From JBFLYE01 sp040756715 [NCBI: bacterium] (GTDB lineage: Bacteria; UBA9089; UBA9088): DNA of 15,603 nt. Every line of letters starts with the position of its first letter. The stretch's first letter is position 1. The notes beneath the pieces were generated by a model that saw nothing but the letters and a program-made list of their open reading frames with translations, had not been told where the DNA came from and did not search any database. Location of the stretch: contig JBFLYE010000127.1 of NCBI GenBank assembly GCA_040756715.1, forward strand, positions 1 to 15,603, read 5' to 3'. Positions 1 to 7,279 of the stretch are shown here, in pieces. The translations under genes and the position numbers were made by a program.

Positions 1-4
1 CACC

Positions 5-41
5 CTATCTATTTTTGCACTAAGTGATGGAAGATACTATA
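5..41. repeat. Left arm of a 37-bp inverted repeat
   Basis: The reverse complement of 5-41 matches 4163-4199 at 36 of 37 positions; the only mismatch is 28 versus 4176. The match stops sharply on both sides. The right arm spans the region upstream of rsmA and its first possible start codons. The left arm abuts a transposase remnant at about 39-41. Together the arms bracket the 4.2-kb segment holding the multi-GAF gene and rsmA. It could be an element end, a duplicated promoter-like module, or a chimeric sequence end. The match is read directly; its origin is unknown. Confidence 0.8.
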
Positions 42-144
42 CAAAGAGCTACCCTTTGTAGCCCATCCTGAAGTGAATGCTGACAACAAGCATGCTGAAA
101 GGCAAATAAGATCAGCATCCAAAAACAAAACCTTTGACAAATAG
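28..144 (+). pseudogene. 3' remnant of an IS66-like transposase
   Basis: Frame 1 is open from 28 to the TAG at 142-144. It reads WKILYKELPFVAHPEV, then NADNKHAERQIRSASKNK, then TFDK. The pattern of a short helix, HPEV, then D-N-x-x-A-E-R-x-I-R matches the C-terminal part of IS66-family (DDE_Tnp_IS66) transposases, where NNxAERxxR carries the last acidic catalytic residue. Only about 38 residues remain. The same frame has a TGA at 25-27 inside the inverted-repeat arm, so the fragment is not continuous with anything upstream. Its last codons supply the -35 box of the next gene. Family assignment rests on the motif alone. Confidence 0.6.
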
Positions 145-162
145 GGAATTTTTTGTAATAAT
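134..162 (+). promoter_or_regulatory. Promoter for the multi-GAF gene, implying a leaderless mRNA
   Basis: A perfect TTGACA (134-139) is followed by a 17-bp spacer and AATAAT (157-162, five of six to TATAAT). The ATG at 170 lies 7 nt past the -10 box, where transcription would normally start, so the mRNA would have essentially no 5' leader. The AAGG two bases before the ATG is too close to act as a normal ribosome binding site. The -35 box overlaps the final codons of the transposase remnant. Confidence 0.6.
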
Positions 163-169
163 TTAAGGT

Positions 170-3100
170 ATGAAAAAATTAGGGTTTATATTTGATGTTT
201 TTATATGGCTAATTGTCCTTTCTTTTATAGGAGTTACAATATTTCTTAATTACAAAACAGGTATTCCTATGCACCCTGCTATGTATCTTGTCCTCTTTTT
301 CCTCCTTTTCTCTACGATTATCGTCCAAGAGGAAAAGAGAAGAAACAAAAAAAGAAAAGAAAGGCTTTTCTGCCTTCAAAAAGCAAGCCTTTCTTTGGCA
401 GGAAGCCTTAATTTAGCCGATGTCTTTGAACAAACAGCAACATCCAGCTTTCTTCTTGCAAAGAATGCCATAGCCTGTATGGTTGAGCAGATTGCCGAAG
501 GAATACCATGGCCAAGGTATTCTTTGAATATTCAGGGAAAACCCGATAACACCTTTGGTCTTATGGTAAAAGAAAAAGAGGATATTGTCTATTCAGAGCT
601 TCCAAAAGAAAGACCTAAATGGAGCAGCGATTACAAATATTTTATTGGCATACCCTTAACCCTTGCTGGAAACATTATAGGAACCATTGAGCTATATTTC
701 AAAAAGAAGCATAAAATAGGGAGGGAAGAAAAAGAGGCTTTGATTACCCTTTCCTCCTATGCTGCATCTTCTATTTCTAACGCAAGCCAATATGAAGAAA
801 CTTCCCTTGCCTTACAGAAGGAAAAGCAGGCATTTATTGCCCTATCAAAGATAGATAAATCATTAAAGGAAGAGGTGCTTGACCTAGAAGACCAGCTAAA
901 CATTATCCTTAAAGAGGCATTTAGAGCAAGTGGTGCAATGAAGAGCGAGGTTTGGGTTTTTGATGAAGAGGCAAAGGAGCTTTTCTGTATTACAGTTTAT
1001 CCCCTGGTTGATATGGTCTATGGGGTCAGGTGTAAAATGGATGAGGGTTTAGTTGGCGAGGCTTTAAAGTCTAATAAGCCGATAAGCTGCCCTGATTTGA
1101 CAAAAGAGCCAAGATTTACAAATCCCCTAAAGAGAAAGGTTATCTCCTCTTTATTTATCCCTTTAATTTATCAGGAAAAAAATGTTGGTGTTATGGCATT
1201 ATTCAACAAGAATGGAAATCAGCCATTTACCGAGGCTGACCTTAATATTTTAGAAGGCATTTCTACCCAAGCAGCCATTGTCATACATCAGACAAAAATG
1301 TATTATAAGCTTAAGAACCTAACCGCCGGGCTTGTCTCCCTTTATGAGATAAACAGAACCCTCGCTGAGGGAAAGGAGCTTAATAATGTTTTACAGCTTA
1401 TCCTTAAAAAGGGATGTGAGCTTTTTTCTTGTGAGAATGGCTCAATTATGCTTTTGGATGAAAAGACAAATGAATTGACCATAAAGGTAGCCTCTGGTCT
1501 CTCGGATGAGATAATAAGAAACACAAAGAAATATGTAGGTGATGGCTCTATAGCTGGATGGGTAGCAAAGGAGAGAAAACCCCTTATTCTTCTTGGAAGG
1601 GTGCTTGATGAGAGGTTTTCTGGGGTTCGTGAAACGACAAAGGATAGCCTGTGCGTTCCAATGATAACAAAGAATAGGCTTATCGGTGTATTTTCTTTAA
1701 GCAATAGAAAGGGTCAGGGCATATTTGAAAAGGCAGATATGGACTTGCTTGCAACCCTAGCAAATGAGGCTGCTCTAGCCATAGAAACAGCCATTCTTTA
1801 TGACATTTCCCAGAAAAGGATAAAAGAGCTTTTAGGAATAAAGAGGATAGCGGGTGAGATGATGTTAAGAAAGGATATAAAAGAAATAATCGGTTTATCT
1901 CTTAATATAGGGTGTGAGTTATTAGAATGTGAATTTGGTTGGTTTTTTGAGCCAAAGGAGGGAATCTATCTCCTTATATCTGCCAGGGGAAAGGGAAGAA
2001 TGGATGAAAGGGATTTTGAAGGCATTATTAAAAGAGGGGATGATACTGTAAAGTGGATAGGAGAGAATAAAAAGCCCTTAATAATTGATAAATGCGAGGA
2101 AGACCCAAGGTTTGCACCAATTAGAACAATCTCTTGTAAAACCCTCCTTGGTATCCCTGTTATATCAGGAGAAAACCTTTTGGGTGTAATAGAATTTTTT
2201 AATAAGGAGCCATATTTTACAAAGGACGATGTCCGATTGGGCTTGGTTTTTGCAAATCAGATGGCTATTGCTATTGAAAATGCAAGCCTTTTCCTTGATA
2301 TAAAGAAGAAAGCCCTTGAGCTTTCAACGGTTAATCAAATGGTAAAGGAGATTGCTTCTGTGCCTAATCTGGATGAGCTTTATTCAAGGGTTATATCCTT
2401 TGGAGCAAGGGTAATGCGCTCAAAGAAGGCTTGGTTTCACCTTATCGAGGATAGGGAGCTTATTCTTAAAGGAGAAATGGGTTTAAGTGAATTAGAGAAA
2501 AAAAGGGAAGGGGGGCTTAGTCTGGGAAAGGGAATAGCTGGTGTTTGTGCATTAGAAAAGGAGATAATTCTTGTTTCTGATCTAAAAACGGATAAGAGAA
2601 TTAGGGAGGAGGATAAAAGAATGTATAAGCCTACCTCATACATTTCCTGCCCCATTGTTGTTAAGGATGAGCCAATAGGTGTTCTTTCTTTTTCTGAGAA
2701 GTTAATGGAGGCAGATTACAATGAGGATGATCTGGGTCTCCTTACTACCCTTAGTTCACAGGTCTCTATTGCTATTGAAAATATCCGTTTATACCTAAAC
2801 CTGGAAAGGCATACCATAGAAACATTTAAAACCATATCAGCCATCATTGAGACAAGAGACCCAAGGACAAGGGGTTATTCCGAAATGGTGGGAAAATTTG
2901 CAGAGCAACTGGCAAAGAATAAAGAGCTTTCTGAGGATGAAATAAAAAATATAGCTTCTGCATCATACCTTATTGATATTGGAAAAATTGGTATCCCAGA
3001 GGAAATCCTTTTGAAGGATGAGCGTTTTCTTAACCCAGAAGAGGTCGAAAGACTAAAGCAGCATCCCGTTATGAGCGTTCAGATCTTGCGTTCCTATGCA

Positions 3101-3355
3101 GGATTTAAGCCCATTATCAAGCTTATCTATCACCATCATGAAAACTACGATGGCACAGGATACCCAGATGGCATCTCTGGTGAGGCCATTCCTATTGGCT
3201 CAAGAATAATTGCCATCTCTGATAATTTCTCAAGGCTTTTAAAGGAAGGAAGGACAAAAAAAGAAGGAATTGCCTTCTTACAAGAAAAATCTGGCTCATA
3301 TTTTGATCCTGAGCTTGTCTCTATATTTATAAATTCCTGTTTAAAGGAAGGGTAA
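170..3355 (+). CDS. Membrane-anchored multi-GAF protein with degenerate HD-GYP domain
   Basis: The protein has 1061 residues. Two hydrophobic segments (about 5-27 and 36-53) are followed by a basic stretch. Then come about five GAF-like sensory domains, at roughly 65-205, 221-380, 381-545, 545-710 and 711-875; GAF3 is the most canonical. An HD-GYP domain fills 880-1061. HD-GYP enzymes hydrolyse cyclic di-GMP with a metal centre. Here the first ligand motif RGHS is RGYS (Tyr903) and the HD pair is ID (Ile935-Asp936). HHHE (988-991), DGTGYP (994-999) and Asp1018 remain, but the ADAFDAMTS signature is replaced by SDNFSRLLKEG. I infer that it senses or binds a ligand and is probably catalytically dead. 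It converges with rsmA, overlapping its 3' end by 15 bp. The closest intact relative is at 7787-9046. Confidence 0.9.
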   Translation: MKKLGFIFDVFIWLIVLSFIGVTIFLNYKTGIPMHPAMYLVLFFLLFSTIIVQEEKRRNKKRKERLFCLQKASLSLAGSLNLADVFEQTATSSFLLAKNAIACMVEQIAEGIPWPRYSLNIQGKPDNTFGLMVKEKEDIVYSELPKERPKWSSDYKYFIGIPLTLAGNIIGTIELYFKKKHKIGREEKEALITLSSYAASSISNASQYEETSLALQKEKQAFIALSKIDKSLKEEVLDLEDQLNIILKEAFRASGAMKSEVWVFDEEAKELFCITVYPLVDMVYGVRCKMDEGLVGEALKSNKPISCPDLTKEPRFTNPLKRKVISSLFIPLIYQEKNVGVMALFNKNGNQPFTEADLNILEGISTQAAIVIHQTKMYYKLKNLTAGLVSLYEINRTLAEGKELNNVLQLILKKGCELFSCENGSIMLLDEKTNELTIKVASGLSDEIIRNTKKYVGDGSIAGWVAKERKPLILLGRVLDERFSGVRETTKDSLCVPMITKNRLIGVFSLSNRKGQGIFEKADMDLLATLANEAALAIETAILYDISQKRIKELLGIKRIAGEMMLRKDIKEIIGLSLNIGCELLECEFGWFFEPKEGIYLLISARGKGRMDERDFEGIIKRGDDTVKWIGENKKPLIIDKCEEDPRFAPIRTISCKTLLGIPVISGENLLGVIEFFNKEPYFTKDDVRLGLVFANQMAIAIENASLFLDIKKKALELSTVNQMVKEIASVPNLDELYSRVISFGARVMRSKKAWFHLIEDRELILKGEMGLSELEKKREGGLSLGKGIAGVCALEKEIILVSDLKTDKRIREEDKRMYKPTSYISCPIVVKDEPIGVLSFSEKLMEADYNEDDLGLLTTLSSQVSIAIENIRLYLNLERHTIETFKTISAIIETRDPRTRGYSEMVGKFAEQLAKNKELSEDEIKNIASASYLIDIGKIGIPEEILLKDERFLNPEEVERLKQHPVMSVQILRSYAGFKPIIKLIYHHHENYDGTGYPDGISGEAIPIGSRIIAISDNFSRLLKEGRTKKEGIAFLQEKSGSYFDPELVSIFINSCLKEG

Positions 3356-4159
3356 AGATGCTATTTTAGAAATATCAAAGATGCTTAATTTCTCAACCCT
3401 AATATCTGGATTTATCCCTTCCTTTTTTAAGAAAGAAATTAGCTCCTTCTTTGGAATCTTAAGCCTTAAAAGGGAATTTATTATCTTCTTTCTTCTTTGT
3501 GAAAATAGGATTTCTACAATCTTAAAAAAATTTGGCAGGGGGGCAATAAGGGGCTTTTCTAAAAAATTAAGTTTAATAAGGCATGAGTAGGGTTTTGGTC
3601 TGGGAAAAAATGAATTCGGGCTTATCTTTATGAGCATCTCAGGTTTTGTATAAATTTGAAGGAGAATAGAGAGCATCCCATAATCCCTTCCAGAACAAGA
3701 TATAACCCTTTTTGCAACCTCATATTGGAGAATAAGTATGCAAAATGTAATATAATCCCTAAATTTTAGAAGATGGAGGATTATGGGTGTGGTTATGTGA
3801 TATGGAAGAGAGCCGATTATCTTTGCCTTATCTTTTAAAAGCAAAGAAAGGTTTGTCTTTAAAATATCATCTTCTATTATCTCTGCATTCTTAAATGGCT
3901 CAAGGTTTTTTTTAAGAATTGGAACAAAATTAGGGTCTATTTCGCAGGAAATAAGCCTAGCTACATTTGATGCAATCCTTCTTGATAAAAGACCAATCCC
4001 CCCTCCTATCTCAAATATGGTATCATCCTTTTTTAGCTCTAATTCCCTAATGATTTTGTTTATTACCCCCTCATTGATAAGGAAATTCTGGGAAAGGTCT
4101 TTCTTTAACCTTATACCCTGATTTTTAAGAATCTCAAGCGTCTCATTATAAAGGGACAT
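3341..4159 (-). CDS. rsmA: 16S rRNA dimethyladenosine transferase (RsmA/KsgA)
   Basis: RsmA dimethylates the two adjacent adenines in the 3'-terminal hairpin of 16S rRNA during 30S maturation, using S-adenosylmethionine. The family features are in order: LSQNFL near the N-terminus, SAM-binding motif I as FEIGGGIGLLS, an acidic CEID after strand 2, motif IV as GSLPYHITTPI, and FFPRPK near the C-terminus. Length (about 272 aa) is normal. Motif IV is usually NLPY; here it is SLPY. I chose the ATG at 4159, giving MSLYNETLEI. A GTG at 4180 is also in frame but lies inside the inverted-repeat arm and has no Shine-Dalgarno sequence. It is last in the minus-strand operon, separated from smpB by a repeat hairpin, and overlaps the convergent gene by 15 bp. 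Confidence 0.93.
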   Translation of the reverse strand: MSLYNETLEILKNQGIRLKKDLSQNFLINEGVINKIIRELELKKDDTIFEIGGGIGLLSRRIASNVARLISCEIDPNFVPILKKNLEPFKNAEIIEDDILKTNLSLLLKDKAKIIGSLPYHITTPIILHLLKFRDYITFCILILQYEVAKRVISCSGRDYGMLSILLQIYTKPEMLIKISPNSFFPRPKPYSCLIKLNFLEKPLIAPLPNFFKIVEILFSQRRKKIINSLLRLKIPKKELISFLKKEGINPDIRVEKLSIFDISKIASLPFL

Positions 4160-4162
4160 ATT

Positions 4163-4199
4163 TATAGTATCTTCCCTCACTTAGTGCAAAAATAGATAG
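4163..4199. repeat. Right arm of the 37-bp inverted repeat
   Basis: This is the reverse-complement partner of 5-41, with one mismatch. It ends 3 bp before the chosen rsmA start and contains an alternative in-frame GTG. Read toward rsmA it holds TTGCAC, a 17-bp gap and most of TATAAA, so it resembles a promoter; its position relative to the ATG is wrong for that (see rejected items). Confidence 0.8.
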
Positions 4200-4204
4200 T
4201 TATT

Positions 4205-4306
4205 AAAATTTTGAATTCTAAATTTTGAATTTTGGATTGAAAGAGTAAGTTTTATAAAATTTTTCCCCTTTTAATTCAAAATTCAACATTCAAAATTCAA
4301 AATTTT
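4205..4306. repeat. Heptanucleotide-repeat hairpin between smpB and rsmA
   Basis: The left arm (4209-4243) is a run of TTTTGAA-type 7-nt units: TTTTGAA, TTCTAAA, TTTTGAA, TTTTGGA, TTGAAAG. The right arm (4274-4306) has complementary units: ATTCAAA, ATTCAAC, ATTCAAA, ATTCAAA, then ATTTT. The outer bases AAAATTTTGAATT pair exactly, so the element can fold into a long AT-rich hairpin in the smpB-rsmA transcript. The sub-segment 4249-4306 recurs in inverse orientation at 15546-15603 with two visible substitutions. Because the irregular second unit is kept in both copies, this is a dispersed copy and not an independent expansion. Confidence 0.85.
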
Positions 4307-4323
4307 AGTATGTGTTTAGCTTC

Positions 4324-4752
4324 TTACTTATTTTTTAATGCTCTTTCTATCTCCCTGGTATGGAGCCTTTTCTTTATCGCCTCCCTCTTATCATAAAGCC
4401 TTTTTCCCCTGCCAAGCCCAAGCTCTACCTTTACCCTTCCCTTTTTAAAATAAACCTTGGTTGGAACAAGGGCCATCCTTTTTTCCTCCATCTTTCCCCT
4501 TAGCCTTTCAATCTGGTATTTATGGAGAAGGAGCTTTTTCTTTCTTGCTAAATCCCCTCCTCCCTGATGACTGATATGGCAATTATACAAAAAACATTCA
4601 TTATTTTCTATTCTAGCAAATGCCTCTGCTATATTCCCCCTTTTTTCCCTTAATCCCTTTACCTCGTATCCTGTAAGGGAAATTCCCGCCTCAATGGTTT
4701 CCAAAATTTCATAATTAAACCATACTTTTCTATTTGTGCAGATTACCTCCAC
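4324..4752 (-). CDS. smpB: SsrA-binding protein SmpB
   Basis: SmpB binds tmRNA and the decoding centre to rescue ribosomes stalled on mRNAs lacking a stop codon. The 142-residue protein has the family landmarks in order: NRKVWFNYEILETIEAGI, LTGYEVKGLRE, YNCHIS, KKLLLHK, LVPTKVYFKKGRVKVELG and RGKRLYDKRE, ending in a basic tail. Length is slightly short of the usual 150-160, mostly from a compact loop after YNCHIS. It starts with GTG; the preceding nfeD stop TAG shares its G (TAGTG), so the two are translationally coupled. A GAAGG lies 8 nt upstream within the nfeD 3' end. The tmRNA gene is not in the window. Confidence 0.95.
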   Translation of the reverse strand: MEVICTNRKVWFNYEILETIEAGISLTGYEVKGLREKRGNIAEAFARIENNECFLYNCHISHQGGGDLARKKKLLLHKYQIERLRGKMEEKRMALVPTKVYFKKGRVKVELGLGRGKRLYDKREAIKKRLHTREIERALKNK

Positions 4753-6059
4753 TATACTACCTTCTTTACCTTAAGAACCAAGCCTTCAATAGCAACAACC
4801 TCTATCTCGGTATCCTTTTCTATCTCTTCCTCTGATCTTGCTTTCCATAGCTCACCATCTACAAAGACCATCCCCTCTTTTTGAATTTGGGTTGTTGCCT
4901 TTCCCCTATTTCCAATCATCCCTTTTGAGCCTGTTTTTACCTTTCTAAATTGTGCCTTAATACCTAAGGTTATCAATATAAAAAACAAAACAACCGTGGT
5001 TATGCTAATAGAGAGGATAAGGGAGTGTGAAATGGCGACCTCAGGGGAAAATGAGGAATCAATGAGCATAAATGAGCCTAGTGTTAAGGCTACGCCACCA
5101 CCCAAAAGGAATACCCCAGGGGTTTGTGCCTTTATCTCGGCAATCAGCAAAGTAAAACCCAGGAGGATAAGAAGAAGGCCAGCAAGGTTGATAGATAGGT
5201 TGGAAAGCCCAAAGAATGCCATAATCAAAAATATGCTTCCCAAAATAGCTCCCAAACCAATACCCGGTGAGGCGAATTCATAGATTAAGCCATATATTCC
5301 AAGGATTAAGAAAATGTAGGCAATATTCGGCTCAGCCAAAGAATGGAGGAATTTTTCCCTAAAGCTCATCTTTATCTCAGTTATTTTTTTGTTTTTTGTG
5401 TGAAGAACAATCTTTTCATTATCCCTCGTTACTATTCTTCCCTCAAGTTTAGTGAGCAGAGAATCTAGAGAAGAAGCAATAATGTCGCAAATGTTAAGCT
5501 TAACAGCCTCTTCGTCGGTTATTGATTTGCTCTCCCTAACTGCCTTTTCTGCCCATTCTATGTTTCTCTTTCTCTCTCTTGCTATCCCCTTTATCTCTGC
5601 CACAAGGTCATTTAAAATCTTTTCTTCAATTTTCTCCGACATTCCCTCTCCCATTGAGACAGGGTGTGCTGCACCAATATGGGTAGAGGGTGCCATAGCA
5701 ACAATATCAGAGGCAAGGCAGATAAATACACCCGCAGATGCAGCCCTTGCTCCCTTTGGAGATATATAAGAACAAACAGGGATTTTTGAATTTAAAAGCT
5801 CTTTTACAATTTCATGGGTAGATGTAACAAGGCCACCTGGTGTATCAATCTTTATAATAACTAAAGAGAGGTTTTTTTGCTCTGCCTTGGCTAAACTATT
5901 CCTCACAAACCTTGCTGTTATCGGGTTAATAACGCCATCTATCTTTATAAGCCCAATATCACAAAAGCCAATGCCTGCGGATAATAAAAAGAAAAAGATA
6001 ATTTTGAATTTCAAGTTGTAGTTTTGAATTTTGAATTTTGAATTTTGAATTTTTTTCAT
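4752..6059 (-). CDS. NfeD-type membrane-bound ClpP-class serine protease
   Basis: Long-form NfeD/STOPP proteins are membrane serine proteases, often paired with stomatin/SPFH proteins and linked to membrane quality control. After a basic N-terminus and a hydrophobic segment (about 18-33, signal-like) comes a ClpP-fold domain: IIKIDTPGGLV, then GARAASAG with candidate nucleophile Ser108, then EEKILND with candidate general base Lys147. Several hydrophobic helices follow (about 245-370). An NfeD OB-like domain ends the protein, from about GSKGMIGNRG to LVLKVKKVV. I start at ATG 6059 because it forms an ATGA overlap with the ftsA stop; a further in-frame start at 6089 lies within ftsA. Residues 4-19 are encoded by heptanucleotide repeats. 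No stomatin gene is adjacent. Confidence 0.9.
   Translation of the reverse strand: MKKIQNSKFKIQNYNLKFKIIFFFLLSAGIGFCDIGLIKIDGVINPITARFVRNSLAKAEQKNLSLVIIKIDTPGGLVTSTHEIVKELLNSKIPVCSYISPKGARAASAGVFICLASDIVAMAPSTHIGAAHPVSMGEGMSEKIEEKILNDLVAEIKGIARERKRNIEWAEKAVRESKSITDEEAVKLNICDIIASSLDSLLTKLEGRIVTRDNEKIVLHTKNKKITEIKMSFREKFLHSLAEPNIAYIFLILGIYGLIYEFASPGIGLGAILGSIFLIMAFFGLSNLSINLAGLLLILLGFTLLIAEIKAQTPGVFLLGGGVALTLGSFMLIDSSFSPEVAISHSLILSISITTVVLFFILITLGIKAQFRKVKTGSKGMIGNRGKATTQIQKEGMVFVDGELWKARSEEEIEKDTEIEVVAIEGLVLKVKKVV
6002..6051. repeat. TTTTGAA heptanucleotide tract inside nfeD
   Basis: Four perfect tandem TTTTGAA units occupy 6022-6049, with a further degenerate unit at 6002-6010. On the coding (minus) strand a 7-nt unit read in triplets cycles every 21 nt, giving the heptapeptide IQNSKFK and then a diverged IQNYNLKFK. 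It therefore builds the positively charged n-region ahead of the hydrophobic signal segment. Slippage by one unit would shift the frame. Confidence 0.9.
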
Positions 6060-7261
6060 ATCCGGAAAAAATCCTTTGCCCTCTTCCACCAGGGGAGAGA
6101 TATTGACGCCTTTTTTCTCCCTTTTTTATGATGCTCCTTGGCAGAAAGCATAACAAGACCAACCGATGGAGCATAGAATGGCGTAGATACAGCATCAACC
6201 AGACCACCTATGTTTTGAGGAATACCAAGCCTTACGGGAAGATTGAATATTTCTTTACAAAGCTCAACACAACCTCCCATCATTGCTCCACCACCTATCA
6301 AGACAACACCTGCATTTATCCTTGGTTTAAACCTTGTAATCTCCTTATCCAACATAGAAAACATTTCTTCCATCCTTGATTGGATTACCTCAGATAGAAT
6401 ATGTCTTGGAACGCTTTGCTCTTTTTGTCCTCCAAAGGGCTGGAGGACTATCTCCTCATTTTCAGAAATAAGGGAAGAAAAACAACACCCCCTTTCCCTT
6501 TTTATCCTCTCTGCATTCTCAAAGGATGTTTTAAGAACAATTGAGATATCCTTTGTGATATTCGTTCCTCCAATAGAAATGGTATATAAATGATGGAGAT
6601 TGCCCTCTATAAATATAGCCATATCCGTTGTTCCACCGCCAATATCAATTAAGGCTACACCAAGATGCTTTTCATCAGGAGAAAGGACGGCTTCTGCTCC
6701 TGCCAATAATGATAAAACAGGCTGGTTAATCATCTTTAGGCCTGCCTTTTCAACACACATCATAAGGTTTTGGATGGCTGTCTTCTTTGCTGTTATAAAA
6801 TAAACCTCTGTTTCAAGCCTCATCCCTATCATACCCACAGGATCTTCTATGCCATCCTGGTCATCCACCCTGTAAGATTGGGGAAGGTAGTGGAGAATCT
6901 CCATATCCTGGGCAATATTAACCGCCTTTGCTGTTTCAATAACCCTTTTAACATCAAGTTTTGTTATCCCTCCTCCCTTTTTAATAGCTATCATTCCTGG
7001 GTTTGTAATGCCTTTAACCGAGCTTCCTGAGATGTTAATTGTAACAGATTCTATCTTGCTTCCTGACATAAGCTCAGCCTTACTCATAGATTGTTCAATG
7101 GATGCTGTTGTTTGGGAAATATTTGAGACCATTCCCCTATGCAGACCAGAACAGGGCTTTGTGTCTATGCCGATTATCTCTATCTTTCCATTCTTTTTTA
7201 TTTCACCGACACAGACGCAAACCTTTGTGGTTCCAATATCTAATCCTACAATGGGCGACAT
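6056..7261 (-). CDS. ftsA: Cell division protein FtsA
   Basis: FtsA is an actin-like ATPase that tethers FtsZ filaments to the membrane and recruits later divisome proteins. In its 401 residues the phosphate-1 loop GLDIGTTKV is at the N-terminus, phosphate-2 is LIDIGGGTTDMAIF near 210, and the adenosine motif is VVLIGGGAMMGG near 335. The final WWKRAKDFFRI is a typical amphipathic membrane-targeting helix. The 1C domain region, with GSSVKGI and the following segment, is present. The gene starts 18 nt after the 131-aa upstream gene, and its TGA overlaps the nfeD ATG. ftsQ and ftsZ, the usual neighbours, are not here. No strong ribosome binding site precedes it. Confidence 0.96.
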   Translation of the reverse strand: MSPIVGLDIGTTKVCVCVGEIKKNGKIEIIGIDTKPCSGLHRGMVSNISQTTASIEQSMSKAELMSGSKIESVTINISGSSVKGITNPGMIAIKKGGGITKLDVKRVIETAKAVNIAQDMEILHYLPQSYRVDDQDGIEDPVGMIGMRLETEVYFITAKKTAIQNLMMCVEKAGLKMINQPVLSLLAGAEAVLSPDEKHLGVALIDIGGGTTDMAIFIEGNLHHLYTISIGGTNITKDISIVLKTSFENAERIKRERGCCFSSLISENEEIVLQPFGGQKEQSVPRHILSEVIQSRMEEMFSMLDKEITRFKPRINAGVVLIGGGAMMGGCVELCKEIFNLPVRLGIPQNIGGLVDAVSTPFYAPSVGLVMLSAKEHHKKGRKKASISLPWWKRAKDFFRI

Positions 7262-7279
7262 TTTCTCTAAAAATTTAAA

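Noticed and set aside
1342-1704. Open minus-strand frame inside the multi-GAF gene
   Set aside because: Composition is that of an antisense shadow and it overlaps a clear GAF domain.
4160-4180. GTG at 4180 as the rsmA start
   Set aside because: It adds seven residues not typical of the family, lies in the 37-bp repeat arm and has no ribosome binding site; ATG 4159 gives a normal N-terminus.
4161-4189. TTGCAC, 17 bp, TATAAA on the minus strand as an rsmA promoter
   Set aside because: Spacing is ideal, but the -10 box ends 1 nt before the ATG at 4159. Transcription would begin inside the first codons, and no later start codon exists before the conserved LSQNFL motif.
4205-4306. CRISPR array
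   Set aside because: The 7-nt units are contiguous, with no 25-40 nt spacers between them, and no cas genes are near.
4996-5769. Plus-strand open frames opposite nfeD (4996-5283 and 5452-5769)
   Set aside because: They are opposite conserved protease and membrane segments, and neither shows a ribosome binding site or known fold.
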